64,000 bases of DNA from Macrosoma leucophasiata (lineage: Eukaryota; Arthropoda; Insecta; Lepidoptera; Hedylidae): NCBI GenBank assembly GCA_036365455.1, contig JAWQUS010000016.1:18189001-18253000 (forward strand), given 5' to 3'. The notes under the pieces were generated by a model. It saw only the letters and a list, made by a program, of their open reading frames with translations. It was not told the origin of the DNA and searched no databases. Shown piece by piece: positions 43,012-53,402 of this stretch; within the stretch, counting starts at the first letter, position 1; each line of letters begins with the position of its first letter. A program made the translations under genes and the position numbers.

Positions 43012-43622
43012 TTTATATTATTTCGCATTAACACATGCTTGTGAAATATATTTTATTTTAAAGAAAAATGGAAAGAAAAATTTGACTTCAGACGAGACTC
43101 GAACTCGCGGCCTACTGGGAATCTAGTCCAGCCGCTCTTCCAATTGAGCTACTGAAGTCCTGCCCGATTTGTCAAATCCTTCCTTCACATTTATTGCATT
43201 GCTTTATGGTAGTAGCAGCGCCATCTATTGCCAACTATGCTAGTTAGGCAACCGATATAATAGACTTTGCAGTTTATTGAATATCGTAAAGAAGTCGCTT
43301 TTACCCTTAATAATTGTTTTATATTATTTCGCATTAACACATGCTTGTGAAATATATTTTATTTAAAGAAAAATGGAAAGAAAAAATTGACTTCAGGCGA
43401 GACTCGAACTCGCGGCCTACTGGGAATCTAGTCCAGCCGCTCTTCCAATTGAGCTACTGAAGTCCTGCCCGATTTGTCAAATCCTTCCTTCACATTTATT
43501 GCATTGCTTTATGGTAGAGCAGCGACCAATTGGAAGAGCGGCTGGACTAGATTCCCAGTAGGCCGCGAGTTCGAGTCTCGCCTGAAGTCAAATTTTTCTT
43601 CCCATTTTTCTTTATATAAAAG
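43012..43622 (-). mobile_element. SINE L dimer with inverted 5' part
   Basis: Perfect 12 bp duplications CACAGTATCTGT flank it (43000-43011, 43623-43634). Two minus-strand L units with period 306 bp (TTTCGCATTAACAC at 43021 and 43327; tRNA-like cores at about 43085-43161 and 43390-43466) are followed at about 43527 by a plus-strand core and tail. The last part is inverted relative to the rest. Confidence 0.8.
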
Positions 43623-43634
43623 CACAGTATCTGT

Positions 43635-43899
43635 AATAACAATATTTAGACCACTAACACTAATCAAGTGAAATGCAAAAATTACAAGGAATTCGGCAAA
43701 ATTCAGTTTTTTCCAATTATTTAACAAATGTGACAGTGTTTTTACCCGGCCTCTGTGCAAATTGATTGACATCATGACGGCGCATCGTCATGCACTAGTG
43801 GGATTCTGGATGGTCAAATGTTACGCTGTATAAAGCCGTTGCCCCGTCTTGCCCGCAACCCCGTCTTGCCCCCCTCTCCCCTACTATTACTATACTGCA
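43635..43899. other. Unassigned DNA
   Basis: Includes a doubled CCCCGTCTTGCCC word near 43842-43875. Confidence 0.35.
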
Positions 43900-44007
43900 T
43901 TTTGACCTCTGGTCTTTGCGTGGGTGACTATAGGCTGCAGTCATCACTTAACGTCAATGTGAACTTCTTGCATGTTAGCCACCTTCATAACATAAAAAAA
44001 TACGGTG
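43900..44007 (+). mobile_element. SINE B 3' end
   Basis: CTGCATTTTGACCTCTGGTC, ATAGGCTGCAGTCATCACTT and CATAACATAAAAAAA. Confidence 0.75.
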
Positions 44008-44116
44008 CCTACATTCTACCACAATCAAAACTTATAGTACGAATTTTAAACATGTAGTTACATCGTTTCTATCGATACAGTAACCAAAATGGTGAGCATG
44101 AAGGAACAGATGTTTT

Positions 44117-44400
44117 ACTGGTGGTAGAGCTCCAGTGACGGAGCTTGCGGGCGTAGGCACCACCTCATTACCTAATTTACTTAGCGCTAAACAATAGTGT
44201 TTAGCACTATCGTGTTCCGGCCAGGTGGTAATTTACGGCCCTGTAATTTCCGGCACAGACGCAAAACACCTTAGACCTTAGAAGTGATAACGCATCCGTA
44301 TTTTGACCTTAGTCTTCGTGCGGGTGTCTATAGGCTGCAGTCATCACTTAACATCAATGTGAACTGCTTGCTTGTTTACCACTTCCATAACATAAAAAAA
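44117..44400 (+). mobile_element. SINE B subfamily I, full length
   Basis: ACTGGTGGTAGAGCTCCAGT, GCTAAACAATAGTG variant, AATTTCCGGCACAGACGCA, ending CCATAACATAAAAAAA. Confidence 0.85.
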
Positions 44401-44426
44401 CACGTCTAACAAAGTTTAATACCCAA

Positions 44427-44701
44427 CATAGAGCAACACCGGAGGTGAGTAGCCATATGCAGGCTTTCCTCTCTGTCAAAGTACAAGCCCAAATGGGCCT
44501 ATATAATGTGTGCATGAAATTGTTTCTGTATTTTGTTAAAGTCAAGGTGTGAGTTTCGTAGTAATAGACGATTTATGTAGTGTGCGTGTGTGTCGCACGC
44601 ATTTCCCCCCGCAAAAAATGACAGACTGTTTTGCATCGGTAATAAACGCTATGGTTAATCCCCTCCAGTCCGCCGTGGTTGGTGGCCCATGTTGCTCTAT
44701 G
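44427..44701. mobile_element. hAT-like MITE C, complete with perfect target duplication
   Basis: CATAGAGCAACACCGGAGG to CATGTTGCTCTATG, flanked by identical 8 bp ATACCCAA (44419-44426, 44702-44709). It runs in the opposite orientation to 25982 and 56461 and includes the ACACGCACACTAC and TTTGCGGGGGG blocks in reverse. An 8 bp target fits hAT. No transposase. Confidence 0.9.
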
Positions 44702-44934
44702 ATACCCAAGCAATTTAAATTTATGCGTAGCAGATAGTTAGCGTAGCCATCTTAATCTCCGTCGTAGACGTGGCGTAGCACTAAGACATAGCATGGATTG
44801 TATTGATATTTATTCATGAAGTGAAAACCCGAGATGCTACATTGTTATGGTAATTCCGTGTTGCATCGGTATTTATGTTGATTTCTTTTAACAAAACAGA
44901 ATTGTTGTCTGAGGCACAAAACTGTTGATGTGTG

Positions 44935-45149
44935 TGTATCTTCACGCCAGGTCCCTAACGGGGTAGGCAGAGAGTGTAGAGCGCCAGATAACCCGGTCCT
45001 GACATACCTCTCGTGCCTCGTCTACCTTTATCATTCCCTTCACACATGCACGCCGATTCCTAAGACTTTTGACCCCACCATCAGACAGAACTCGATTTAT
45101 TTGGTCTGGGTAGGTCAGTCTTGGTCTTCTTGGGCCTCTGCAACCATCC
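44935..45149 (-). mobile_element. LINE R 3' end, open C-terminal RT relic
   Basis: Minus strand: GPRRPRLTYPDQINRVLSD, then KGMIKVDEAREV, CQDRVIWRSTLSA and the stop shortly after, followed by GGGACCTGGCGTGAAGATAC. The frame is open for about 69 codons, better kept than at 9.4 and 35.8 kb. It is the last part of a non-LTR ORF2; upstream sequence is absent (5' truncation). Confidence 0.75.
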
Positions 45150-45326
45150 AAAACTGTTGATAATGTGCCAATAGCAAATTTATGACTGGCATAATGAAAA
45201 TCAAAATATTTTGCCTATGTGATAGTTAATTACAGTATCAACTATCACATAGGTAAAACAACTACTGAGTGATCAAGGTCACGGGGCTGCCGGCGGTCCG
45301 GTCGGCTAAGCCTCATTTTCATATTA

Positions 45327-45832
45327 CGACCCAGTTAGTCAAGCGGTGTGAGACGACCGTTTGATTCAAAGGGTCGCGGGTTCAACCCCGCATCGGGACA
45401 AATATGTGTGTGGCCTACTGATATTTTTTTCGGGTCGGTATTTATGTTTTTTTACTGGTGGTAGAGCTCCAGTGACGGAGCTCGCGGGCGTAGGCACCAC
45501 CGCATTACCTAATATACTTGCCGCTAAATGGTAGTGTTCAGCACTATCGTGTTCCGGTCAGGTGGTAATGTACGGCCCTGTAATTTCCGGCACAGTGGCA
45601 TAACACCTTAGGCCTCAGGAGTGGCAACGCATCTGCATTTTGACCTTGGTCTTTGTGTGGGTGTCTATAGGCTGCAGTCATAACTTAACGTCAATGTGAA
45701 CTGCATGCTTGTTTGCCACTTCCAGAACATAAAAAAAAAAAAAAAAAAAAAAATGTATGTGTTGTGTGTGTACAACGGTACCCATAATACAGGTTTATAC
45801 CTAGTGTGGGGCTGTGAGTGTAACTATATTTA
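45327..45832 (+). mobile_element. SINE A split by SINE B
   Basis: Head and body to about 45449 (GACCCAGTTAGTCAAGCGG, B box GGGTTCAACCCCGC), then the remaining 3' part at 45754-45825 (TGTATGTGTTGTGTGTGTAC, GTGTGGGGCTGTGAGTGTAA). Confidence 0.8.
45454..45753 (+). mobile_element. SINE B subfamily I inserted in SINE A
   Basis: Complete copy with a 23 A tail (45731-45753), the longest in the window, suggesting a relatively recent insertion. Confidence 0.9.
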
Positions 45833-45847
45833 TTTATTTATTTATGT

Positions 45848-45943
45848 TGACCTCCGGGTTTTATATACGTGGATGTCTATAGGCTACTGTTGTTAATTAC
45901 CATCCATGTGAATTGGACGCTTGTTGTCATTACATAAAATAAA
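45848..45943 (+). mobile_element. Old SINE B 3' end
   Basis: GACCTCCGGGTTTTATATAC, GTCTATAGGCTACTGTTG, ATCCATGTGAATTGGACGCT and an A-rich end. Confidence 0.55.
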
Positions 45944-46562
45944 TGGGGAGTGTCTCTGGGGTTTTGGACCCAGGATTTTAGGCACAATTGTGGTTGGATA
46001 CCCACATGATTCACAACATTTATATATTTATACAACATCTGAAAATTCGTTAGTGACCAATGAAATTAAAACTTAGTACTTACAGAAAGTTGAATTCAAA
46101 ACTGAAAAAAAAAAGGTATGATCAAATGAAAAAAAAAATCCCGATTCCAAATTCAAATACACTGCAATCCGTAAATTGAATAAACCGAACATAAATAAAT
46201 CGAATCGAGAACTTATAGGTACCGGAGCTAAACTAGATGCATCAACGTAGTGCATTCAATTTCACCTGCTGACTGGAAGGGTCTGAAGTAAAAAAGGAAC
46301 TTGAAAAACTTTGCAGAATGTAGGATTGTTGGATCGTTCGGTATTTGATTAACATCAAGCCTTTTGTGTGCTAACTCGAATGAGAGAATCGATGCCTTAA
46401 GAGCGCTTTATTCTAAAGGTGACTTTATAGCAGCGCGACAGTCGTGCGTGTGTCGCGCTGCTCATGATTCCATGTAATGCTAAAGCTTATTCATCTTCGT
46501 AGAACAAATGTTGTTGGGATTGAGTTAGAGAGGCTGCCTGCAAGAGGTGATGCGCAAATTTT
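45944..46562. other. Unassigned DNA with a hairpin
   Basis: 46429-46462 is a perfect 12 bp hairpin (AGCAGCGCGACA and TGTCGCGCTGCT). Otherwise nothing. Confidence 0.4.
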
Positions 46563-46847
46563 ACTGGTGGTAGAGCTCCAGTGACGGAGCTCGCGGGCGT
46601 AGGCACCACCGCATTACCAAATATACTTGCCGCTAAATGGTAGTGTTCAGCACTATCGTGTTCCGGTCAGGTGGTAATGTACGGCCCTGTAATTTCCGGT
46701 ATAGAGGCATAACACCTTAGGCCTCAGGAGTGGTAACGCATCTGCATTTTGACCTTGGTCTTAGTGTGGGTGTCTATAGGCTGCAGTCATCACTTAACAT
46801 CAATGTGAACTGCATGCTTGTTTACCACTTCCATTACATTAAAAAAA
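46563..46847 (+). mobile_element. SINE B subfamily I, full length
   Basis: ACTGGTGGTAGAGCTCCAGT through TTGCCGCTAAATGGTAGTG to CCATTACATTAAAAAAA. Very close to the copy at 45454. Confidence 0.85.
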
Positions 46848-46915
46848 TAGTGTTAAGTTATTTTGTATGTTTACTAACACATTTGGATCTTAGAGATAAT
46901 AATAATAATACGATA

Positions 46916-47341
46916 ATATCACTGTCCCTCATGATGGGAATCTCGTGAAGGCCGAGAAAGATAAGGAACTTAAATATTTTGATCTGGTTCACGAGATTGT
47001 CGCCATGTGGGACGTAGATTCGGCCATCATTGTGCCGATAGTCGTAAGGGTCAACGGACTTATAGTAAAGAGCCTCGACCAACACCTCGATAGGCTCAAG
47101 CTAGGAAGTTGGGTCAAGGGTCTGATGCAGAAGGCGGTACTCCTCGGCACGGCACGTATAGTGCGGAGGTTCCTGTCTCTGTGACCCTAACCATCGACGG
47201 CTTGGACCTTGTTCCCGCTGACACACTATTTTTTATTTTTTTATACATATTTGTGCTTTTTTATCATTTTTTTTTAAATAAAGTTATATATGCTTATATA
47301 TGTAAAAAAATAATTAATATGTAGAATGAATAAATTAGTGA
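46916..47341 (+). mobile_element. 5'-truncated LINE with open ORF2 C-terminus
   Basis: Perfect 12 bp duplications AATAATACGATA flank it (46904-46915, 47342-47353). The frame 46924-47184 encodes about 86 residues ending in a stop: LVKAEKDKELKYFDLVHEI, IIVPIVVRVNGLIVKSL, MQKAVLLGTARIVRRFLSL. This is a conserved C-terminus of a non-LTR reverse transcriptase family abundant in Lepidoptera; the clade is not certain. A poly-A signal AATAAA lies at 47277. No stop or shift disrupts the frame, so it is fairly young. Confidence 0.85.
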
Positions 47342-47344
47342 AAT

Positions 47345-47600
47345 AATACGATACATAGGTTGCAAATTTTTCAGTCCGCCCGTGTAGTAGAGAGGCTCGC
47401 GTAGTGTAGAGCCCTCACACCTGCCTCGTTCTCGTTACACATCGAGAGCCCTTCACGTAGCTTTAAGGCCTCGCCAGTAATCGGTGGCGTATACCTATTT
47501 CGCGAGCAAGCAATATAGCAGATTTTTCTTCATTAACAATGCAAATGTGATTTCGCAGATTAATGATGTAGTGTTAAGATAGATCGGTTATTCTTCTTAA
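47345..47600. repeat. Direct repeat T, copy 1
   Basis: CAGTCCGCCCGTGTAGTAGA, GAGGCTCGCGTAGTGTAGAG, ACCTGCCTCGTT and CATCGAGAGCCCTTCACGTA, then GCAGATTTTTCTT and GCAAATGTG. The partner at 47999-48240 has the same order. Not recognised. Confidence 0.7.
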
Positions 47601-47678
47601 AAAGCTGCAGGTTTAATATAGTTTTTTATATTTGTTTGACATGAATACTTTCTAAATATAAAACAAAATTAATAAGTA

Positions 47679-47905
47679 CAGTATCCAACAAGAAATAATG
47701 CCTCAGGAGATAGGAGACTTCAGGAGGAGACGTCGGCTTATTTCGGATATGTAGAGCGTTATCTCTTTCACACCTTACTTATTTGACATTTGTCGACCAT
47801 TTTAATCAAGTTTTGACCAACACCGGTCTACTGATGCATACAAAGGCAGTGTGCAGCAGAGATAACGCTCTATGCAGCCGAAACTAGCAGATTGTCACTT
47901 TCATG
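47679..47905. mobile_element. MITE D between the two T repeats
   Basis: TA then CAGTATCCAACAAGAAATAA at the left; inner arms GTAGAGCGTTATCTCT and AGAGATAACGCTCTA. The right end is lost or overlaps the next SINE piece. Confidence 0.7.
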
Positions 47906-47998
47906 GTAACACACCTCCATTATGACCTCTATTTTTTGTGTAGGTGTACAGGATAAAAAAGCATGCCTGTTTGCCACCTTTCTTAAATAAAAAAAAAT
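47906..47998 (+). mobile_element. SINE B 3' end
   Basis: GTAACACACCTCCATTATGA, GCATGCCTGTTTGCCACC and an A-rich end, with the middle deleted. Confidence 0.55.
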
Positions 47999-48240
47999 CA
48001 TACAATACATCGGCAGCAACTTTTTCAGTCCTCCCGCGTAGTGGAGAGGCTCGCGTAACGTAGAGCCCTCGCACCTGCCTCGTTATACATCGAGAGTCCT
48101 TCACGTACGCGCAGATTTGAGCCCTCGGGAATATTTCACGTGAATGCACTATTGCAGTTTTTCTTTATAAAAAATGCTAATGTGGGTTTGTGGACTTACT
48201 CTCGACGGTAAGAAATTTGCTTAGGTTTAAATTACTGGTA
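47999..48240. repeat. Direct repeat T, copy 2
   Basis: CAGTCCTCCCGCGTAGTGGA, GAGGCTCGCGTAACGTAGAG, ACCTGCCTCGTT and CATCGAGAGTCCTTCACGTA as in copy 1. Confidence 0.7.
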
Positions 48241-49169
48241 TTAGCATACTTTTTAAATATGTTTATATAACGGTGAAGACACAGTTTAAATATACGTATG
48301 TTCACAGGTGGTAAACTTCCAGTGGAAGGACTCGAGGGCATATGCACTACCGTTCACGTAATCTATCTACCGAGAAAAAGTGAAAAAAAAGATTTGTTTC
48401 CTATTTTTTTTTTTAAATAAATGTTTTATCATTTTAATTGATAAACTATAACGTCGGCTAGTCAATAAACAAATAGAATGAAGAAAGATGTAAAAAAATA
48501 AAAAAATCGTTAAAAAAAAACCAAAGCCGGTAGGACCCATACATATAAGAGTAATTAACCTTAATTTTGTACAAATATTCGAAAAATGCCGGGCGGTCAC
48601 TTATCCCTGGGTCACATTGTATAGTAGTTAGGGAATCAGTAAGTATTCATGTTAAATAAGTGAAAATAAAAAGGTGTAACGTTCATGGCTACTGTGAAGC
48701 GGCACAACATCAAAGAAATTCCGTTTCCAATGTAACACACAAAGAGTATGCTAAACTGAATAACTTCGGACCTTAAAAGGCTCTATTTGATAGAAACTTA
48801 AAGCCAGACAAGTTCTGATTCGGCTGTATGGATTCAATTTAACTTATGTAAGTTTCACACAGAAATACCAGGTGTTCTCGATTCGGTTCTTAATGCAAAT
48901 GTTTGGGATTAAGTTCTATTTATTATGATGATATTGCTCTAGGCTCCAACTTTATGATGGAATTCCCTAGGTCACTACACCATTTATACGAGTGCTCCAT
49001 GTATATTTGCTCCATTATTTTTAGTAGTCATCAGGAAATTCGGCTTTTATGTGTTTTTAGAACGTTATTGGTTTATTTATAAAATTATAAAGAACATACA
49101 GATTTGGAAATCTTAATTATTTTCACGGTAGTTCTTTCACTAGTTTCAATTATATGAGTGAATGATACT
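48241..49169. other. Unassigned DNA with scraps of SINE B and family Q
   Basis: 48305-48375 is an old SINE B 5' piece (GGTGGTAAACTTCCAGTGG). 48930-48985 weakly matches family Q (50917-51090). No gene. Confidence 0.4.
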
Positions 49170-49320
49170 CGAATCATCATCACGCCAGCTGAAAGATGTC
49201 CACTGCAGGACAAAACCTTTGGCTTCGCGATCGCAGTAGCGATAGTTTTATCGCGGGAAGCTGTTGACTGACTGCACTGGCGGAAGAATTCTCCACCATT
49301 AGAGAGCGATGGGCTAATCA
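49170..49320 (-). mobile_element. LINE 3' end
   Basis: Reverse strand reads AAAGGTTTTGTCCTGCAGTG then GACATCTTTCAGCTGGCGTG and ATGATGATTC, the RTE-type LINE ending. 49200-49320 may be decayed body. Confidence 0.55.
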
Positions 49321-49734
49321 CTATTTTTCATAAGAGTTACTTTTTAATTTACAATATTCATTTATACGTAATTCATATTATATTTGTATGTAATATTAAT
49401 ATGACTTATCTAATCTAAACTTATATTATAAAGATGTAATATTTTTTTGTTTGTTTGTAATGAATAGGCTCTATTAGTATCTAGGCTACATTATCCACGA
49501 GTAACATAGGCTATATATTTAATTTATTTTGGAAAAAATAGGGTTCCGTAAGATATTTGGGTTTTTCAGACACAAGGTGTAAAAAATCTACTAGAAAAGT
49601 TACTTATTTTGCGTACGCTGCCTGAACTATAAAAGATATCGAGGAAGACTTTAGGCTATATCTATGTATAATCATCACGCTAAGACGAATAGGAGAGGGT
49701 AGGCAACATTGCACGGCGCGAAGCCGGGGCGGGC
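49321..49734. other. Unassigned AT-rich DNA
   Basis: AGGGTTCCGTAAG near 49540 recalls family K. No gene. Confidence 0.35.
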
Positions 49735-49893
49735 CGCTATCTTATATATAAAATTTCCATGTCACAATGTTAGTTACCGTACTCTTCTGAAACGGCTGGA
49801 CCGATTCTCATGAAATTTTGTGAGCATATTGGATAGGTCTGAGAATCGGCCAACATCTATTTTTCGATACGAAGTTTTCCGGGACAGCTAGCT
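49735..49893 (+). mobile_element. J-like short element
   Basis: TCTTATATATAAAATTTCCA, GAAACGGCTGGACCGATTCT and the end CCGGGACAGCTAG. Ends match the TC...CTAG rule. Confidence 0.55.
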
Positions 49894-49942
49894 ATTATAT
49901 ATATATTGATTAATGTTACTAAATAATATATGTACTTATATT

Positions 49943-50040
49943 GAAGGTAGACGAGGCACGAGAGGTATGTCAGGACCGATATCTGGAGCTCTACACTCTC
50001 TGCCTATTCCGTTAGGGACCTGGCGTGAAGATACATACAT
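49943..50040 (+). mobile_element. LINE R, very short 5'-truncated insertion
   Basis: Only 98 bp of LINE R end (GAAGGTAGACGAGGCACGAG to GGCGTGAAGATACATACAT) flanked by a long duplication: ACTAAATATGTACTTATATT at 50041-50060 and the same with a 5 bp difference in spacing at 49918-49942. Confidence 0.8.
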
Positions 50041-50060
50041 ACTAAATATGTACTTATATT

Positions 50061-50227
50061 ATTATCTTCTTAATAAGCTCTTCATTTTTAATTCAAATTT
50101 TCATCACTAGTTTAATGCACCTTTTCGACAGATTCATTTAGCCCTAAGGTTGGCTGGTAGAGAATACCACTGGGTACTCGTATTAAGCCCGCCGTATGTT
50201 CATAGATTTGTGCACAAAATAATAAAT
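50061..50227. other. Unassigned DNA
   Basis: Nothing recognised. Confidence 0.35.
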
Positions 50228-50663
50228 AAATAAATACGCTTACACTCACAGCCCACAATATAGGCAGAGAATATGCAATAATACTACGTATAGAATGGAC
50301 ATTTCGACCCGGTCCCGCCCGATTTCTCCGACTCACCCAACCTCCTCCCCTCTTATGGGTGACGGTTGGTATTCTCTACGTGCTACGCACACAGGAGCAC
50401 GTGTAAATACACGTCACTGATTGATGTCTGTGTAATAGTGACCAAATTAAGCGTTTGTATGGAATTTTGGCGGAGTGTCTACGGTGTGCTATAGGTATAA
50501 ACCTGTGTCGTGGTTGCAGTTGTATACACACAACACATACCTACCCAAACGCCCAAACGCGACACAAATACCTGTAGGCCATACAAATATATATACAAAT
50601 ATTTGAACCCGCGAACCTTCGAATCATACGGTCGTCTCACACCGTTGGACTAACTGGGTTATC
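50228..50663 (-). mobile_element. SINE A split by element F
   Basis: The 3' end (50228-50257, AAATACGCTTACACTCACAG) and the rest (50489-50663, AGGTATAAACCTGTGTCGTG to the head) belong to one minus-strand copy. Confidence 0.8.
50265..50488 (+). mobile_element. Element F inserted in SINE A
   Basis: CAGAGAATATGCAATAATAC to CTACGGTGTG, flanked by ATATAGG and CTATAGG (7 bp, one change). Confidence 0.8.
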
Positions 50664-50916
50664 AGTCGAATGATATAGTTGTACAACAATATAGGCCGAG
50701 ATCTTATTCTCATTGCAAACACACTACCACCATATCATACTCAAATAACAAGGTTATCGTATAATACCTATATATTGTGTAGATGTCCAAAACCCGCAAA
50801 ATTGGTACCACAACAAAAACATGAGTGCCATTTCCATGACATTTAAAAGTCAACCAATTTGCTATCCAAACGCAATCTTAACTTCTAAAGATCTAACAGG
50901 TTGGTCCAATATGATC

Positions 50917-51090
50917 GCCAAGTTATGATTGAGTTGTTAGTTGAGGTTAGCCTGATCGAGTTGATTCGAGAGAGGGTGTGCCTCACTAATAGGTTATTTC
51001 AGATATTGCTGCAGGCACCAACTTCGTAATGGACTTCCCTAAGACTACACGCCGCTTATAATTGTAATTTATTTGTTTCACAATCATTAA
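50917..51090 (+). repeat. Family Q repeat
   Basis: TATGATTGAGTTGTTAGTTG, GCCTGATCGAGTTGATTCGA, ACCAACTTCGTAATGGACTT and a TTTATTTGTTTCA end, matching 52980-53170. Class unknown. Confidence 0.6.
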
Positions 51091-51208
51091 GTCCGTCTTA
51101 TGTAGTTGGTGCATTAAAGTATAAATAAATGAATAAATTAATAGATATTAGAGAATTAATAGGATTATTTCGTTTACAACACTTTTGATATTAAGCCTCA
51201 GTAGTGAG

Positions 51209-51725
51209 CTAACTGCCTCAGTAGTCTAGAAGCAGCAAGCCACTACTATTACGCTGGGGTGCTGGGTTCGATACCCGAGCCCAGGAGCTGTTAGAATTAA
51301 CGGTATAAAATCCTTTATCTCTGGTTCTATTGCAATTTTCCCATTTTCTGAAAGATTCCCAGTACCTCGGAGTTTGGTAATGTACTTGGAGATGTCAACA
51401 GGTCCGCTTGTTACATGGGTCAGAAACGTAACCAGCGAATCGAGCGCAGAGAATATATAATAATACTACGAATAGATTGGACACTTCGACGTCCCGCCCG
51501 ATTTCCCCGCTTCATCCAACCACCTCCCCTCTTATGGGCGACGGTTGGTATTTTCTACGTGCTACGCACACAGGTGCACGTGTAAATACACGTCACTGAT
51601 TAACGTTTGTGTAAAAGAGACCAAATTAAGCGTTTGTTTTGAATTTTGGCGGAATGCCCTCGGTGTGTCGAGAATGTTTGCATATGTATGCATAGACCTA
51701 TGCATTTGTTAGATTTAAATATCAT
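51209..51725 (+). mobile_element. SINE G split by element F
   Basis: 51209-51446 holds the head (ACTGCCTCAGTAG, B box GGGTTCGATACCC) and body; 51668-51725 continues with GTTTGCATATGTATGCATAG, as in 57131-57165. Confidence 0.75.
51447..51667 (+). mobile_element. Element F inserted in SINE G
   Basis: CAGAGAATATATAATAATAC to CCTCGGTGTG, with TCGAG on both sides. Confidence 0.8.
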
Positions 51726-52129
51726 GCAAATGGCAATCATTTAATGGCAAACATTGCAGATTTTGGATAGGTGTCTATAAAATGTATAGTTCTTAATGCA
51801 GATACACCGTCGTGCCTTACGTCTAAGATTTTTTATCTGTGCGAACAGCGTGTAAACAGCGTGTTTTTTTGTCTGCCGTCTTTTCTCTGTACTATATTCG
51901 TCTTAACTATTTCAGGTTTAATCCAATATTAATCCCTGAAGCAGCAGATGGACCCTATTTTCCATATTTTTCGTGCTGCCGTATTCATATACAATTAAGA
52001 TAGATATCTTAATTGTATATGAATACGGCATCGGAAGGTAAAATTCTGTGAAAATTTTAAGTGTCTACTTGATACCGTTATTGATATCGAGCAGGAAATG
52101 ACGAAAAAAACACGTTTATTGTATGCCTC
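51726..52129. other. Unassigned DNA with a near-perfect palindrome
   Basis: 51978-52002 and 52005-52029 are exact 25 bp inverted copies with only GA between them. Otherwise AT-rich. Confidence 0.6.
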
Positions 52130-52665
52130 CTTGGACCCCTTAATATTTTCATTTTCTTATTTTTATTATTCAATTTTGTCGCTATAGCGGTAACAGAAAT
52201 ACATAATTTGTGAAAATTTTAGCTTTCTAGCTATCACAATATATGAGATACAGCCTGGAGTCAGACGGACGGATGGACGGACAGACAGGCAGACAGCGGA
52301 GCATTAGTAATAGGGTCCGTTTTTACCTTTTAGATACGGAACCCTAAAAAAGATAGATTCAGAATAGTTTAAAAATATTCGATATGATTCTTTAAATTGA
52401 CGTAACTTTTTTATTTCTGAACCGATTGACATGAAACAAACAGTAAATAGAAAGTGAAACTTACCACAATATATTAGTAGAAACTGAAAATCGGATAAGC
52501 CATTTCTGAAATTAGCGTGTTGTGCACGCTAATTTCAGACAAACATACATTTTCCGGGATAAAAAGTACCCAGTGTTGTGCGCCAAAGGTTAAAGTATAA
52601 ATATACCAAGTTTCATCGTAATCGGACCGGTAGATTTTGTGTGATGCTTGAACAAACAGACAGAC
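52130..52665 (+). mobile_element. Family K repeat, about 500 bp
   Basis: GCGGTAACAGAAATACATAA, GAGATACAGCCTGG, a CAGACGGACGG run, TAGATACGGAACCCTAAAAA and, beyond, GCGTGTTGTGCACGCTAATT and GGGATAAAAAGTACCCAGTG. The same order runs on the minus strand at 38400-38905. Confidence 0.7.
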
Positions 52666-52904
52666 AGACAGACAAAAAAAAATCTAATCACATATTTGTG
52701 GTCGGTATCGATCTAGTAACATCCCCTGGTATTTATTTTTTCAATATTTTCTATGTACAGAATTTACACTTCTACAGTTTTATTATAAGTATAGATTGGT
52801 AAATTCTTTTTTTTAGAACTGACTTTTTTTACTGACTTACGTAGGTGGCTCGTTCCGAGACGACACTAGTCTACTTCACTTCATTTCAAAACATAATGAA
52901 TAGG
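52666..52904. other. Unassigned DNA
   Basis: Nothing recognised. Confidence 0.35.
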
Positions 52905-53180
52905 TCCGAAGAATCTTCTACAAATCTAATCTTTAAAGGTATTATAACTTTAAATTAATTGCAAACACACAAGAGGTATATTGTACGTATCTCAATTGTG
53001 AGAAGGCCTCTATTAACAAGTCATGATTGAGTTGTTAATAGAGGTTGCCCAGTTGGCCTGATCGAATTGATCTGTACACACTCACTGATACGTGATTTCG
53101 GTTATTGGTACCAAAATAATGAACTGCCCTAAGTCGCCACTCCGTTAAAATATATTTGTTTCATAGTTAACCGCAAAAGT
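52905..53180 (+). repeat. Family Q repeat with hairpin
   Basis: Matches 50917-51090 from ATGATTGAGTTGTTAATAGA on. It also folds: CCTCTATTAACAA with TTGTTAATAGAGG, 13 bp perfect, near 53008-53045. Confidence 0.6.
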
Positions 53181-53342
53181 CGTTATTATTTTGAATTATC
53201 TTTTTAAATGCATGTGAAATAGACCTGTCATACTTACTATATGACTTACATGAGTATACGTGTAAGGTTCTTCGACTGAACAACAGATAATGGTTCCAGT
53301 CGAAACCAGCGTCAGGTACCTATGTACCTAAGTACCTGACAT

Positions 53343-53402
53343 TATACTGAACTGAATACCTTTTTGGCGCAGCCGTGCGACACATATACCTAATCATTAT
53401 TA
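53343..53402 (+). repeat. Possible LTR-element primer-site trace
   Basis: Partner of 26921-26965 with TTTTTGGCGCAGCCGTG. See that entry. No LTR is visible next to either. Confidence 0.3.
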
